Positions 1-6,806 of a DNA stretch of 36,464 bases are shown here, one piece after another; within the stretch, counting starts at the first letter, position 1, and each line of letters starts with the position of its first letter. Source of the DNA: Halalkalibacter oceani (GTDB lineage Bacteria; Bacillota; Bacilli; Bacillales; Bacillaceae_D); NCBI RefSeq assembly GCF_023715705.1, contig NZ_JAMBOS010000034.1:1-36464 (forward strand), in the 5' to 3' direction. A program made the translations under genes and the position numbers. The notes below the pieces were generated by a model that was not told the DNA's origin, did no database searches, and saw only the letters and a program-made list of their open reading frames with translations.

Positions 1-200
1 AAGGAAAGCGGGCTTCTTTCCTTTTGGCTGAGCGCGAGACGGAGCCGCAGCCCGCTTCCATGCACATAAAAGGGTGAAGTGTCCCTTTTGCGCTGACGAC
101 GAAGCAGCGAGTGGAGACCGCGCAAGGGTGTAAAAAGCCAGAAGGAAAGCGGGTTACGTTCCATCTGGCTGGGCGCGAGTCGTAACCGGGACACTTCCTT
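1..200. other. Tandem stem-loop/pseudoknot elements (A, B, C), upstream edge cut by the window
   Basis: Three consecutive foldable units are seen. In A, AAGGAAA (1-7) pairs with TTTCCTT (17-23), and the loop GCGGGCT (8-14) is complementary to AGCCCGC (49-55). In B, AAAAGGG (68-74) pairs with CCCTTTT (83-89) and TTGCGC (88-93) with GCGCAA (120-125). In C, AGCCAGA (136-142) pairs with TCTGGCT (164-170), and its loop GGTTACG (152-158) pairs with CGTAACC (181-187). A and C share AAGGAAAGCGGG, TTCC and TGGCTG-N-GCGCGAG, while their pairing arms differ in sequence but stay complementary. The B loop GAAGTGTCCC (76-85) is also complementary to GGGACACTTC (188-197). No open frame with a ribosome site fits. 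Function unknown: a structured RNA or a small mobile repeat are both possible. Confidence 0.6.
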
Positions 201-206
201 TTTAAA

Positions 207-285
207 AAAGCTTTAGACATAACAAGCTTTGACAAGGGGCTGGGCAAAAGGTAGAAACACAACCTTTTGTGTCGGCTCCTTTTTG
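207..285 (+). terminator. Small dyad and terminator-like repeat (family T1)
   Basis: A 7-bp dyad AAAGCTT/AAGCTTT (207-213 and 224-230) is followed by a hairpin at 236-279 with GGGGC at the base, an AAAAGGT/ACCTTTT core, and a T-run at 280-285. The core and the spacer between its arms recur at 1131-1174, 6575-6612 (reverse) and 10041-10080. It probably ends a transcript from upstream of the window. Confidence 0.55.
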
Positions 286-317
286 TCATAAAAAACATAT
301 AATTCTGAATTTATGAT

Positions 318-326
318 TGATATAAT
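318..326 (+). promoter_or_regulatory. Extended -10 promoter for the methyltransferase gene
   Basis: TGATATAAT is a TGn-TATAAT extended -10 element 30 bp before the start codon. No good -35 hexamer is seen at 17 bp, which is tolerated for extended -10 promoters. Confidence 0.45.
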
Positions 327-355
327 GAAACAGAATAGCAGAGGAGGTTGATGAA

Positions 356-1123
356 ATGGCGATGGCAAAGGTCGATAAATGGAATGCAAGTCTCTATGAC
401 AATAAGCATGCGTTCGTTTCAAAATATGGAGAAACATTGATTGGACTGCTTGCCCCGGCGGACGGGGAAAAAATTCTTGATCTCGGCTGCGGAACCGGCG
501 ATTTAACGAATCAGCTTAGCGAACGAGGCGCGCTCGTAACAGGGGTGGATCAATCGGCCAATATGGTTGATCAGGCTCAACGCAAATATCCGCATTTGCA
601 ATTTGAGATGATGGATGGGGCAGAGCTAACCTATCAGGAGGAATTCGATGCTGTCTTTTCGAATGCCGCACTTCACTGGATGAAAACGCCCGAACCGGTG
701 CTTTCAGGGATTTATCGGGCGCTAAAACCGGGCGGACGCTTCGTCGCGGAATTTGGTGGTCAAAATAATGTTGCAATCGTGACAAATGAATTGCAGGCTC
801 AATTTGAAAAAAGGAGTATCGATTTTTCTGCTCGTTTTCCCTGGTATTTTCCGAGTATTGGCGATTATACGGGCAAAATGGAGGAAGCTGGTTTTTTCGT
901 TACGTTCGCTGAACATATAGACCGGCCTACACTGTTAGAAGGAGAAGAAGGGCTACGCAACTGGCTTGTGATGTTTGCCGCTTCGTTTTTTGAAGGAATC
1001 GCGGAGGAGCAAAAGCGAGAGATCGTCAAAGAGGTTGAACAGAATTTGCGCCCGACGCTTTACCAAGAGACAGGCTGGGTCGCTGATTACAAGCGGATTC
1101 GGGTAAGCGGAATCAAGCGATAA
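356..1123 (+). CDS. Class I SAM-dependent methyltransferase
   Basis: This 255-residue cytosolic protein should transfer a methyl group from S-adenosylmethionine to an unidentified small molecule. The SAM-binding motif I (DLGCGTG) lies at about residues 42-48, followed by the acidic strand-2 residue in TGVDQS, a motif with FSNAALHW, and the post-motif LKPGGRFV. FSNAALHW resembles trans-aconitate methyltransferase-type enzymes, but that does not fix the substrate. The start is supported by AGGAGG eight bases upstream; a second ATG two codons later is also possible. The gene stands alone, with an extended -10 promoter before it and a terminator after it. Confidence 0.8.
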   Translation: MAMAKVDKWNASLYDNKHAFVSKYGETLIGLLAPADGEKILDLGCGTGDLTNQLSERGALVTGVDQSANMVDQAQRKYPHLQFEMMDGAELTYQEEFDAVFSNAALHWMKTPEPVLSGIYRALKPGGRFVAEFGGQNNVAIVTNELQAQFEKRSIDFSARFPWYFPSIGDYTGKMEEAGFFVTFAEHIDRPTLLEGEEGLRNWLVMFAASFFEGIAEEQKREIVKEVEQNLRPTLYQETGWVADYKRIRVSGIKR

Positions 1124-1130
1124 AAAATGG

Positions 1131-1178
1131 AGGCTGGAGTAAAAGGTAAAACAACAACCTTTTCACTCCAGCCTTTTT
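1131..1178 (+). terminator. Rho-independent terminator, T1 repeat family
   Basis: AGGCTGGAGT (1131-1140) pairs with ACTCCAGCCT (1165-1174), with an inner AAAGGT/ACCTTT core, and is followed by a T-run. It lies 7 bp after the methyltransferase stop codon. Confidence 0.8.
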
Positions 1179-1211
1179 ATGTTTTTCCTGGAAACAAAGG
1201 CTATGCTTCAT

Positions 1212-1241
1212 ACATAATTCCAGCTGCTGTATTTCATACTA
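1212..1241 (+). promoter_or_regulatory. Possible sigma-G promoter of the ger operon
   Basis: ACATA (1212-1216), 18 bp of spacer and CATACTA (1235-1241) resemble the forespore sigma-G consensus (GHATR, 18 bp, CATnnTA), with one mismatch in the -35. ger operons are classically sigma-G dependent, so the match is biologically expected; the call rests on a short motif. Confidence 0.45.
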
Positions 1242-1269
1242 GATAAAAGAAATGACAGGAGGTGGGAGA

Positions 1270-2763
1270 ATGCTTGGAAAGTGGCTGCGACATAAGGTGA
1301 AGCATCATGAAGAGGAAACGATCCAAAGCATTCTCAAGCTATTTCGGCAGTCGAGTGACTTTGTCGAGTATGATTTTAAATGGGAGTCAACATGCTATAA
1401 GATCGCTTATTTCCGCACGATGGTTGACTCAGATCGATTGAATCGTGATATTTTACCATATTTGCCTAAGGCAGAAAAAGCAAGTTTGAGCGCGCTCCTC
1501 GAAGTTGTTCCGATTACTGATAAACAGATCGTGCATAAAGCCGATGAATTACGGGCCAAAGCGATGGCCGGTTTTATCATTCTCTATGAACGTGACAATC
1601 CTTCCGCCTGTGGTGTGATCGAAGTATCAATGGAATCAGATCGCCAGGTCGCGCCGTCTGAAAACGAATTTAGTGTCGCCGGTCCGCGGGAATCCTTTAT
1701 TGAATCGCTTGATACAAATATCAATTTAATTCGAAAAAGGCTGCCGCTGCCCCAGTTGGAAATCAAAGAGATGAAGATTGGGAAAATTACGCAGACGCGC
1801 GTATGCCTGTTTTATATTCAGGGACTGGTCAATCCGGATAATTTGCAAACGATGCAGCAAAGACTCGAAAAAGTAGAGTTTGATCAGGTAATTGACAGCA
1901 GCTCACTAGCGCAAATGATTACCGATAATACGATGTCGATGTTTCCGCAGCTGATCAATACAGAAAGGCCGGAAAGGGTCGCGGCCGTGCTGGCGGAAGG
2001 GAAAGTAGCGTTCATGTGTGATGGGTCGCCAGAGGCTGTTTTCGGCCCGACGACGTTAATTGAGTTTTTTTCGTCATTGGAGGATTACTTCCTGCCATGG
2101 CAGATCGCATCGTCCGTAAGGTTGCTGCGTTTTGTGGCGGTAGGTTTTTCAATTTTGGCGACACCGATTTATGTCGCGGTTTTAACGTATCATTATGAGC
2201 TTATTCCGCGTGATTTGCTGGCAACGATCATTGCTTCCCGCAGCAACCTGCCATTCCCGCCGATCATCGAGGCGATCTTTTTGGAGCTGACAATCGAGCT
2301 GTTGCGGGAGGCGGGAGCGCGCCTGCCGACAAAGGTCGGGCAAACGATCGGGATCGTTGGCGGGATTGTGATTGGACAGGCATCGGTAGAAGCCGGGCTG
2401 ACAAGTAATATTTTATTAATCATTGTCGCGCTCGCTGCGCTGGCCTCCTTTACAACGCCGGTTTATCAAATGGGCAATACGATCCGTCTGATTCGTTTTC
2501 CTTTTATTATTGCCGCGGCGATTGCCGGAGGTGTGGGCGTCGTCGTATGCGGTCTCTATACACTTGTCCATCTGCTTCATCTTACCTCGCTCGGAAGACC
2601 GTATTTGGCCCCGCTCTTTCCACCGCGGTTTCAAGATTGGAAGGATGCTTTTATCCGGCTGCCGTTCAGCTGGATGTCATCGCGTCCGGTTTATTTAAGG
2701 CCGCGTGATAAAGGGCGCTTCAATTTCAGCAGAGCGACAAGGAAGGAAGATATTGATGAATAA
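1270..2763 (+). CDS. Spore germinant receptor subunit A (GerA family)
   Basis: This is the A subunit of a Ger-type nutrient receptor of the spore inner membrane. A hydrophilic N-terminal half of about 280 residues (with QIVHKADEL and the FIQ-like segment CLFYIQGLVNPD) is followed by a C-terminal membrane half with about five hydrophobic segments, as in GerAA and GerKA. The frame opens at 1252, but the AGGAGG is inside those first codons, so the ATG at 1270 is chosen, giving 497 residues, the usual family length. It overlaps the next gene by 8 bp, so translation is probably coupled. The germinant cannot be deduced from sequence, so no gerA/gerK-style symbol is assigned. Confidence 0.92.
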   Translation: MLGKWLRHKVKHHEEETIQSILKLFRQSSDFVEYDFKWESTCYKIAYFRTMVDSDRLNRDILPYLPKAEKASLSALLEVVPITDKQIVHKADELRAKAMAGFIILYERDNPSACGVIEVSMESDRQVAPSENEFSVAGPRESFIESLDTNINLIRKRLPLPQLEIKEMKIGKITQTRVCLFYIQGLVNPDNLQTMQQRLEKVEFDQVIDSSSLAQMITDNTMSMFPQLINTERPERVAAVLAEGKVAFMCDGSPEAVFGPTTLIEFFSSLEDYFLPWQIASSVRLLRFVAVGFSILATPIYVAVLTYHYELIPRDLLATIIASRSNLPFPPIIEAIFLELTIELLREAGARLPTKVGQTIGIVGGIVIGQASVEAGLTSNILLIIVALAALASFTTPVYQMGNTIRLIRFPFIIAAAIAGGVGVVVCGLYTLVHLLHLTSLGRPYLAPLFPPRFQDWKDAFIRLPFSWMSSRPVYLRPRDKGRFNFSRATRKEDIDE

Positions 2764-3889
2764 TGGATCGACAATTGGCGATAAACCGATTAAAGAGCAA
2801 TATTTAGTATCTGGATTTTTAGTGCTGTTTTTGATTCACAGCACGCAAATTGGAGTCGGTGTGCTAAGCTTTCAGCGCGCCGTTGTCAAGTCGGCCGGTT
2901 ATGATGGTTGGATCTCCGTTTTGCTTGCCGGTGTTGTCGTTTCTATCATCATCAGTTGTATGTACATCCTTCTTAAAAGGGCGAATGGAGATTTAATTAC
3001 GATTCATCGGCAAATTTTCGGGAAGTGGATCGGGAATGGATTAAGCATCCTGATCGGCGTCTATTTTATCGGGCTTTCGGTCCTCGTCCTGAGGTCCTAT
3101 ATCGAAATTGTTCAAGTGTGGATTTTTCCTGATCTGCCGACATGGGTCGCGCTTTTTTTCGCGGTGCTGTTTTTTTATTATGTGGTGGCGGGCGGATTCA
3201 GGACAGTCGTCGGCTTAGCTTTTTTAGGGGTCGTCATTCCTTCGCTATTATTCCCGCTGCTGCTCTTGCCGCTTGAATACGCCCATTTCCTCAATATTCT
3301 TCCGATTTGGAAGCACCCATTGACGGACATTGCACTGGGAGCGCGGGAGACGACGCTGAGCTTTCTCGGCTTTGAGCTGTTGCTGATGTACTATCCGTTT
3401 TTAAAGCAAAACGAATACACGCAAAAATGGGCTCAGCTGGGAGCCGTTTTTACGACGATCACCTATACGATCATCATGGTGGTCAGCCTGGTCTTTTACA
3501 GTGAGGAACAACTTAATCGGACGATTTGGGCGACACTGACTTTATTTAAAGTGATTGAGCTTCCTTTTCTCGAACGCTTTGAATATATCGGGATTTCGAT
3601 CTGGTTGATTTTGATCACGCCTAATATTGCGTTAAGCTTATGGGCGGCGAGCAGATGCGCAAAGCGTGTCTTCCATATGAATCAGCGCCTTGCCCTGGTG
3701 CTGGCGCTGATCATCGTCGTGATTACGGTCTTCTTTTTACCGACGAGACAGGAAATCAACCTCTTTAACGAATGGGTCGGAATGGTCGGCTTTTATATTT
3801 GCTTTATTTATATTCCGCTGTTAGTACTTCTTCAGACCATTGTCCTGAAAGTAAGGAGGAATAAACATGGCCAGACGATGGATGTATAG
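2756..3889 (+). CDS. Spore germinant receptor subunit B (GerB-type permease)
   Basis: This 377-residue integral membrane protein belongs to the endospore germination permease branch of the APC transporter superfamily. About ten hydrophobic segments are visible, beginning with YLVSGFLVLFLIHSTQIGVG near residue 13 and ending with a segment before the basic tail LKVRRNKHGQTMDV. In characterised systems the B subunit takes part in germinant recognition together with A and C. The start is the ATG at 2756, with AAGGAAGG about ten bases upstream, rather than upstream codons lying within gerA. It overlaps gerA by 8 bp and gerC by 23 bp, typical of a tightly coupled three-gene ger operon. Confidence 0.92.
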   Translation: MNNGSTIGDKPIKEQYLVSGFLVLFLIHSTQIGVGVLSFQRAVVKSAGYDGWISVLLAGVVVSIIISCMYILLKRANGDLITIHRQIFGKWIGNGLSILIGVYFIGLSVLVLRSYIEIVQVWIFPDLPTWVALFFAVLFFYYVVAGGFRTVVGLAFLGVVIPSLLFPLLLLPLEYAHFLNILPIWKHPLTDIALGARETTLSFLGFELLLMYYPFLKQNEYTQKWAQLGAVFTTITYTIIMVVSLVFYSEEQLNRTIWATLTLFKVIELPFLERFEYIGISIWLILITPNIALSLWAASRCAKRVFHMNQRLALVLALIIVVITVFFLPTRQEINLFNEWVGMVGFYICFIYIPLLVLLQTIVLKVRRNKHGQTMDV

Positions 3890-4973
3890 CTTCTGTGTGG
3901 CACTGCTTTTCCTAACGACGGGATGCTTGCAAACAAACGTCATTGATGAAGTTTCGCTCATTCGTTTGGCTGCCTATGATCTCGACGACGATCAACAGCT
4001 TAAAATCACAGTCAGCTTTCCGACTTTTATTGAGCAGGGAGGAAAGAACGTCCTGGAAAAAGGGATTATTGAGGCAAGCGGGGATACGGTAAAAGGAACC
4101 AAGCTCATGTTAAATAAGCGTGCCCAGCGGCCATTGGTACTCGGTCAAATCAGGGTAATCCTGTTTAGCAAAGCTCTGGCTGAAAGAGGGCTTGAGGATT
4201 TTGTTGATTCCCTGTATCGTGACCCTTCGGTCGGAAACCGGGTTTTGCTGGCGATTGTTGACGGTCAGGCCGAGGAGATTCTGAAGACAGAGATCGGCTC
4301 AGGTGAGCAGGCCGGTGTTTTTCTGGCCGATTTGTTACGGCAAAATATGGAGCAAAATATGATCCCTTCGACGAACCTGCACGAGTTTTTATTTAGCTTT
4401 TACAGCGATGCGCGGGACCCGTATCTTCCGCTTATCAAAAAATCAGGAAGTTCTGTTCGCGTAGCAGGTACAGCATTGTTTAAAGCCGATGTCGTCCATT
4501 CTACCTTATCGGGCGATGAATCCTTTTTACTTAAACTGATCACGACGCCGACGCGCCAGGCGACGCAGCAGTTCACTCTTCACCGAGAAGAAGGGGCATC
4601 CAGCCATGTCGTAATTGAGAAGCTTAATAGTGAGTTGACGAAAGAGGTAGAGAAAACAGAGGCGGGGCCAATATTCCATTATAATATGACAATTGACGGT
4701 GAAATCATTGATTATACCGGTGAAAGGAATCTTGACGAGCCGGGGGTTGTCAAGGAATTGCAGGAACAGGTAGAAGAGGAAATCACGAGACGGCTGACAG
4801 ACATGCTGTACCAGTTTCGCGATGACGGGATTGATCCGGTGGGGGCCGGCGAGTTTTACCGCAGCACGACACGCGACTGGCGTCCGGAAGAATGGAAGAA
4901 CAGCATTTACCCGGCAGCAAATTTTAAGCTGGATGTCGAGTTAAATATTGTCCAATCCGGGGCAATTGAATAA
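3867..4973 (+). CDS. Spore germinant receptor lipoprotein subunit C (Ger(x)C family)
   Basis: This 368-residue lipoprotein completes the receptor. The N-terminus is a lipoprotein signal peptide (two Arg, a hydrophobic core, then LTTGC with the lipidated Cys at position 20). The mature part shows the Ger(x)C pattern: a domain starting VIDEVSLIRLAAYDLDDD, a central IRVILFSKALAERGLEDFVDSLYRDPS segment pattern, and a C-terminal domain ending in the LDVELNIVQSG strand. AAGGAGGA lies seven bases before the ATG. It is the last clear gene of the operon; an unused-looking AAAGGAGGA follows its stop. Confidence 0.93.
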   Translation: MARRWMYSFCVALLFLTTGCLQTNVIDEVSLIRLAAYDLDDDQQLKITVSFPTFIEQGGKNVLEKGIIEASGDTVKGTKLMLNKRAQRPLVLGQIRVILFSKALAERGLEDFVDSLYRDPSVGNRVLLAIVDGQAEEILKTEIGSGEQAGVFLADLLRQNMEQNMIPSTNLHEFLFSFYSDARDPYLPLIKKSGSSVRVAGTALFKADVVHSTLSGDESFLLKLITTPTRQATQQFTLHREEGASSHVVIEKLNSELTKEVEKTEAGPIFHYNMTIDGEIIDYTGERNLDEPGVVKELQEQVEEEITRRLTDMLYQFRDDGIDPVGAGEFYRSTTRDWRPEEWKNSIYPAANFKLDVELNIVQSGAIE

Positions 4974-5088
4974 AGGAGGAATATTTTTTAACGGATTTCC
5001 ATATGATACTGATATCTGTGAATAAATCAAATAAGCCGTCTTTGAAAGAGGAAAAGACCGGTTTCTGATATCGGAATGGGAGGACGTT

Positions 5089-6012
5089 ATGGTTGATTTA
5101 ATAAAACGTGTCTGCATTGCTCTTGCCTTAGCTGCTTTTATTGGCATGCTGTTCATTACAACGACGACTTCATTCGCGGCAGAATACGAATCAGGTTTCA
5201 TGGAAGACCTGATTTGGCCGACGGTTGGCGAAGTGACGGATTCTTTTGGGACAAGGGATGGCAAGCATTATGGAATAGATATTGCAGCACCGGAGGGGAC
5301 TCCGGTAGTTTCGGTAGCGGGCGGGACGGTTTCCCGCTCCTATCACTCCCATACATACGGACAAGTTGTCTTTATAAAGCATGATAATGGGTTGGAAACC
5401 GTTTATGCCCATCTTCATGAACGCTCAGTCAATGAAGGAGAACAGGTGAAAGAGGGGGAAAGAATCGGTTCTGTAGGCAATACGGGACGCTCGTCCGGCA
5501 ATCATTTGCACTTTGAGGTGCACCACGGCAGCTGGAATCCGGAAAAGTCAGATTCCATTGACCCGCTCCATGTCCTTTCGTCAGAGACAGAGGCGATGTA
5601 TGCCGCCGTTGGCGGTGCTTTTGAGGGAGAAGCTTTGGAAGAAAGAAAAACGGTCGAGACATTGAGCGTCCGGTCTGAACATCAAGAGAGCGAAGAACAT
5701 TTGAATGAAGATGAAAAAGCTCTCTATGTACAGGTGGAGCCTGGTGATACGCTCTGGGGGATTGCCTCAGACTTTCGCGTGACCGTCCAGCATTTGCAGC
5801 AGTGGAATGGACTCGATAGCGATTTGATTACCGTCGGCTCTGTGCTCGTCGTCTACCCGGAACGGTTCGAGAATGCTCATGTCATTGAACACGGGGAGAC
5901 ATTGTCTGCGATCGCCGCTAAATACGAACTGACGGCAGAGCAAATTATTGAGCTGAATCAGCTTTCCTCCGACCTTATTTATCCGGGCCAATTGCTGACA
6001 ATTAAAGAATGA
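5089..6012 (+). CDS. Exported M23 metallopeptidase with two C-terminal LysM domains
   Basis: This 307-residue protein is probably a secreted or membrane-tethered peptidoglycan endopeptidase. Residues 1-31 form a signal peptide ending near TSFAA. An M23 (LytM-like) domain spans about 42-165 with the zinc ligands H60 and D64 (HYGID) and the HLH motif at 139-141, so it looks catalytically intact. A linker rich in Glu and Ser leads to LysM repeats at about 212-256 (VEPGDTLWGIA) and 263-305 (IEHGETLSAIA), which bind glycan chains. GGAGGAC precedes the ATG. It lies 115 bp after the ger operon in the same direction, so a role in the spore envelope or cortex is possible but is inference only. Confidence 0.88.
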   Translation: MVDLIKRVCIALALAAFIGMLFITTTTSFAAEYESGFMEDLIWPTVGEVTDSFGTRDGKHYGIDIAAPEGTPVVSVAGGTVSRSYHSHTYGQVVFIKHDNGLETVYAHLHERSVNEGEQVKEGERIGSVGNTGRSSGNHLHFEVHHGSWNPEKSDSIDPLHVLSSETEAMYAAVGGAFEGEALEERKTVETLSVRSEHQESEEHLNEDEKALYVQVEPGDTLWGIASDFRVTVQHLQQWNGLDSDLITVGSVLVVYPERFENAHVIEHGETLSAIAAKYELTAEQIIELNQLSSDLIYPGQLLTIKE

Positions 6013-6097
6013 TAGGAGGAGCAGTCTATAATTCGTCAGCGAAATATGGTAAAATAAGAGACAGCTCGACAGGTGCGTAGAACGGGGAAATGGTGAA

Positions 6098-6472
6098 ATG
6101 AACGTAGATATAGAGCTGTTTCAATGGCTCAACCGGCAAACGGATTTGAATAGCTCCCAAATTGATTTAGTCGATGGGTTTGTTTTCATGCTGCGTAAAA
6201 TTAAGCAGCATGGTTCAATTCGTATGGTCGGAAACAAGGAGCTTCATGCCCGTTTTTGGCGCTCTCATGACCGGGCGTTCGGCTATCATCTGATGAAGAA
6301 GAAAGGCAGGCAGCAGCGCGCCCATCTTTATCAGTTTTATTGCGAGATCGCCTTCGGGGAAGCATTGATTAAAGCAGATGGACACATCGTGACGCTGACC
6401 GAAGCCGGTGAAGCCTATTTGCAGCAAAGCAAGGACAAGCAGCTCGATTTGCTGTTTTCGTATATATGGTAA
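6098..6472 (+). CDS. Hypothetical protein, 124 residues
   Basis: I do not recognise this family. The protein is small, basic and soluble (RKIKQHGSIRMVGNKELHARFWRS-type composition) with no signal peptide or membrane segment. The C-terminal part, VTLTEAGEAYLQQS then KQLDLLFSYIW, looks like the end of a winged-helix or similar helical domain, but that is only an impression. The ribosome site (GGGGAAATGGTGA) is weak. A TGGTAAAAT extended -10-like element sits near 6045-6054. The short C-terminus ending at a hydrophobic SYIW may mean truncation, because repeat DNA begins at once after the stop. Confidence 0.55.
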   Translation: MNVDIELFQWLNRQTDLNSSQIDLVDGFVFMLRKIKQHGSIRMVGNKELHARFWRSHDRAFGYHLMKKKGRQQRAHLYQFYCEIAFGEALIKADGHIVTLTEAGEAYLQQSKDKQLDLLFSYIW

Positions 6473-6687
6473 TGAATGTAGCCGTTGCCTGAATTTGAAA
6501 GTCTTGCTACGAGTAGGTTTCTCGAAGCAACGCGCGGAGCTATTACTTTTCTTCCAGTTATATTTCAGCGGCCTCCTGGGCAAGAGGTTGTTTATTACCT
6601 TTTTGTCCAGCCTCTAAGCAATGTGGGAGATTTTTGGCGGCAGACGAGCGCTCTTAGTATAAAAACTTTCGGATTGATTCGAGGAAG
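6473..6687. repeat. Gene-free stretch with a reverse-oriented T1 repeat and short shared words
   Basis: No gene with a credible ribosome site is seen. At 6575-6612, read on the minus strand, GGCTGG-A-CAAAAAGGT pairs with ACCTCTTG-CCCAGG, a copy of the T1 hairpin family. TAATGAATGTAGCCGTT near 6471 and TTTCAGCGGCCTC near 6563 recur with small changes near 18628 and 18675, suggesting a shared degenerate repeat. Confidence 0.45.
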
Positions 6688-6772
6688 GCACTGGCTCCGC
6701 ACGTTACGTTCTCGATGAAAGAACCCCACTTTCATCGAGAACAAAAACCGTTGTAACGGCTCCGCACAGTGC
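6688..6772. other. Compound hairpin with a perfect 14-bp stem
   Basis: GTTCTCGATGAAAG (6708-6721) pairs perfectly with CTTTCATCGAGAAC (6729-6742) around the loop AACCCCA. Outside it, GTTAC (6703-6707) pairs with GTAAC (6753-6757) and GCACTG (6688-6693) with CAGTGC (6767-6772). Between these stems the word GGCTCCGCAC occurs on both sides as a direct repeat (6693-6702 and 6758-6767). It has no T-run of its own, so it is more than a simple terminator. Function unknown. Confidence 0.65.
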
Positions 6773-6806
6773 TAAAAAAAGACGCCAGTGGCGTCTTTTT
6801 TTAGCA
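6770..6806. terminator. Bidirectional terminator at the serA 3' end
   Basis: A 17-bp perfect inverted repeat has A-run, GACGCC, AGT, GGCGTC and T-run. It should work on both strands and overlaps the serA stop codon. Confidence 0.85.

Noticed and set aside
1-200. CRISPR, tRNA or a rho-independent terminator cluster as an explanation for the edge region
   Set aside because: Spacing and repeat length do not fit CRISPR, no cloverleaf or CCA-type end is seen, and only the hairpin at 236 has a T-run.
5003-5056. 17-codon frame after gerC
   Set aside because: The ribosome-site-like AAAGGAGGA lies more than 20 bases away, too far to serve it.
6485-6718. Plus-strand frames across the hairpin region before serA
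   Set aside because: They cross strong hairpins and repeat words, and have no ribosome site or recognisable domain.
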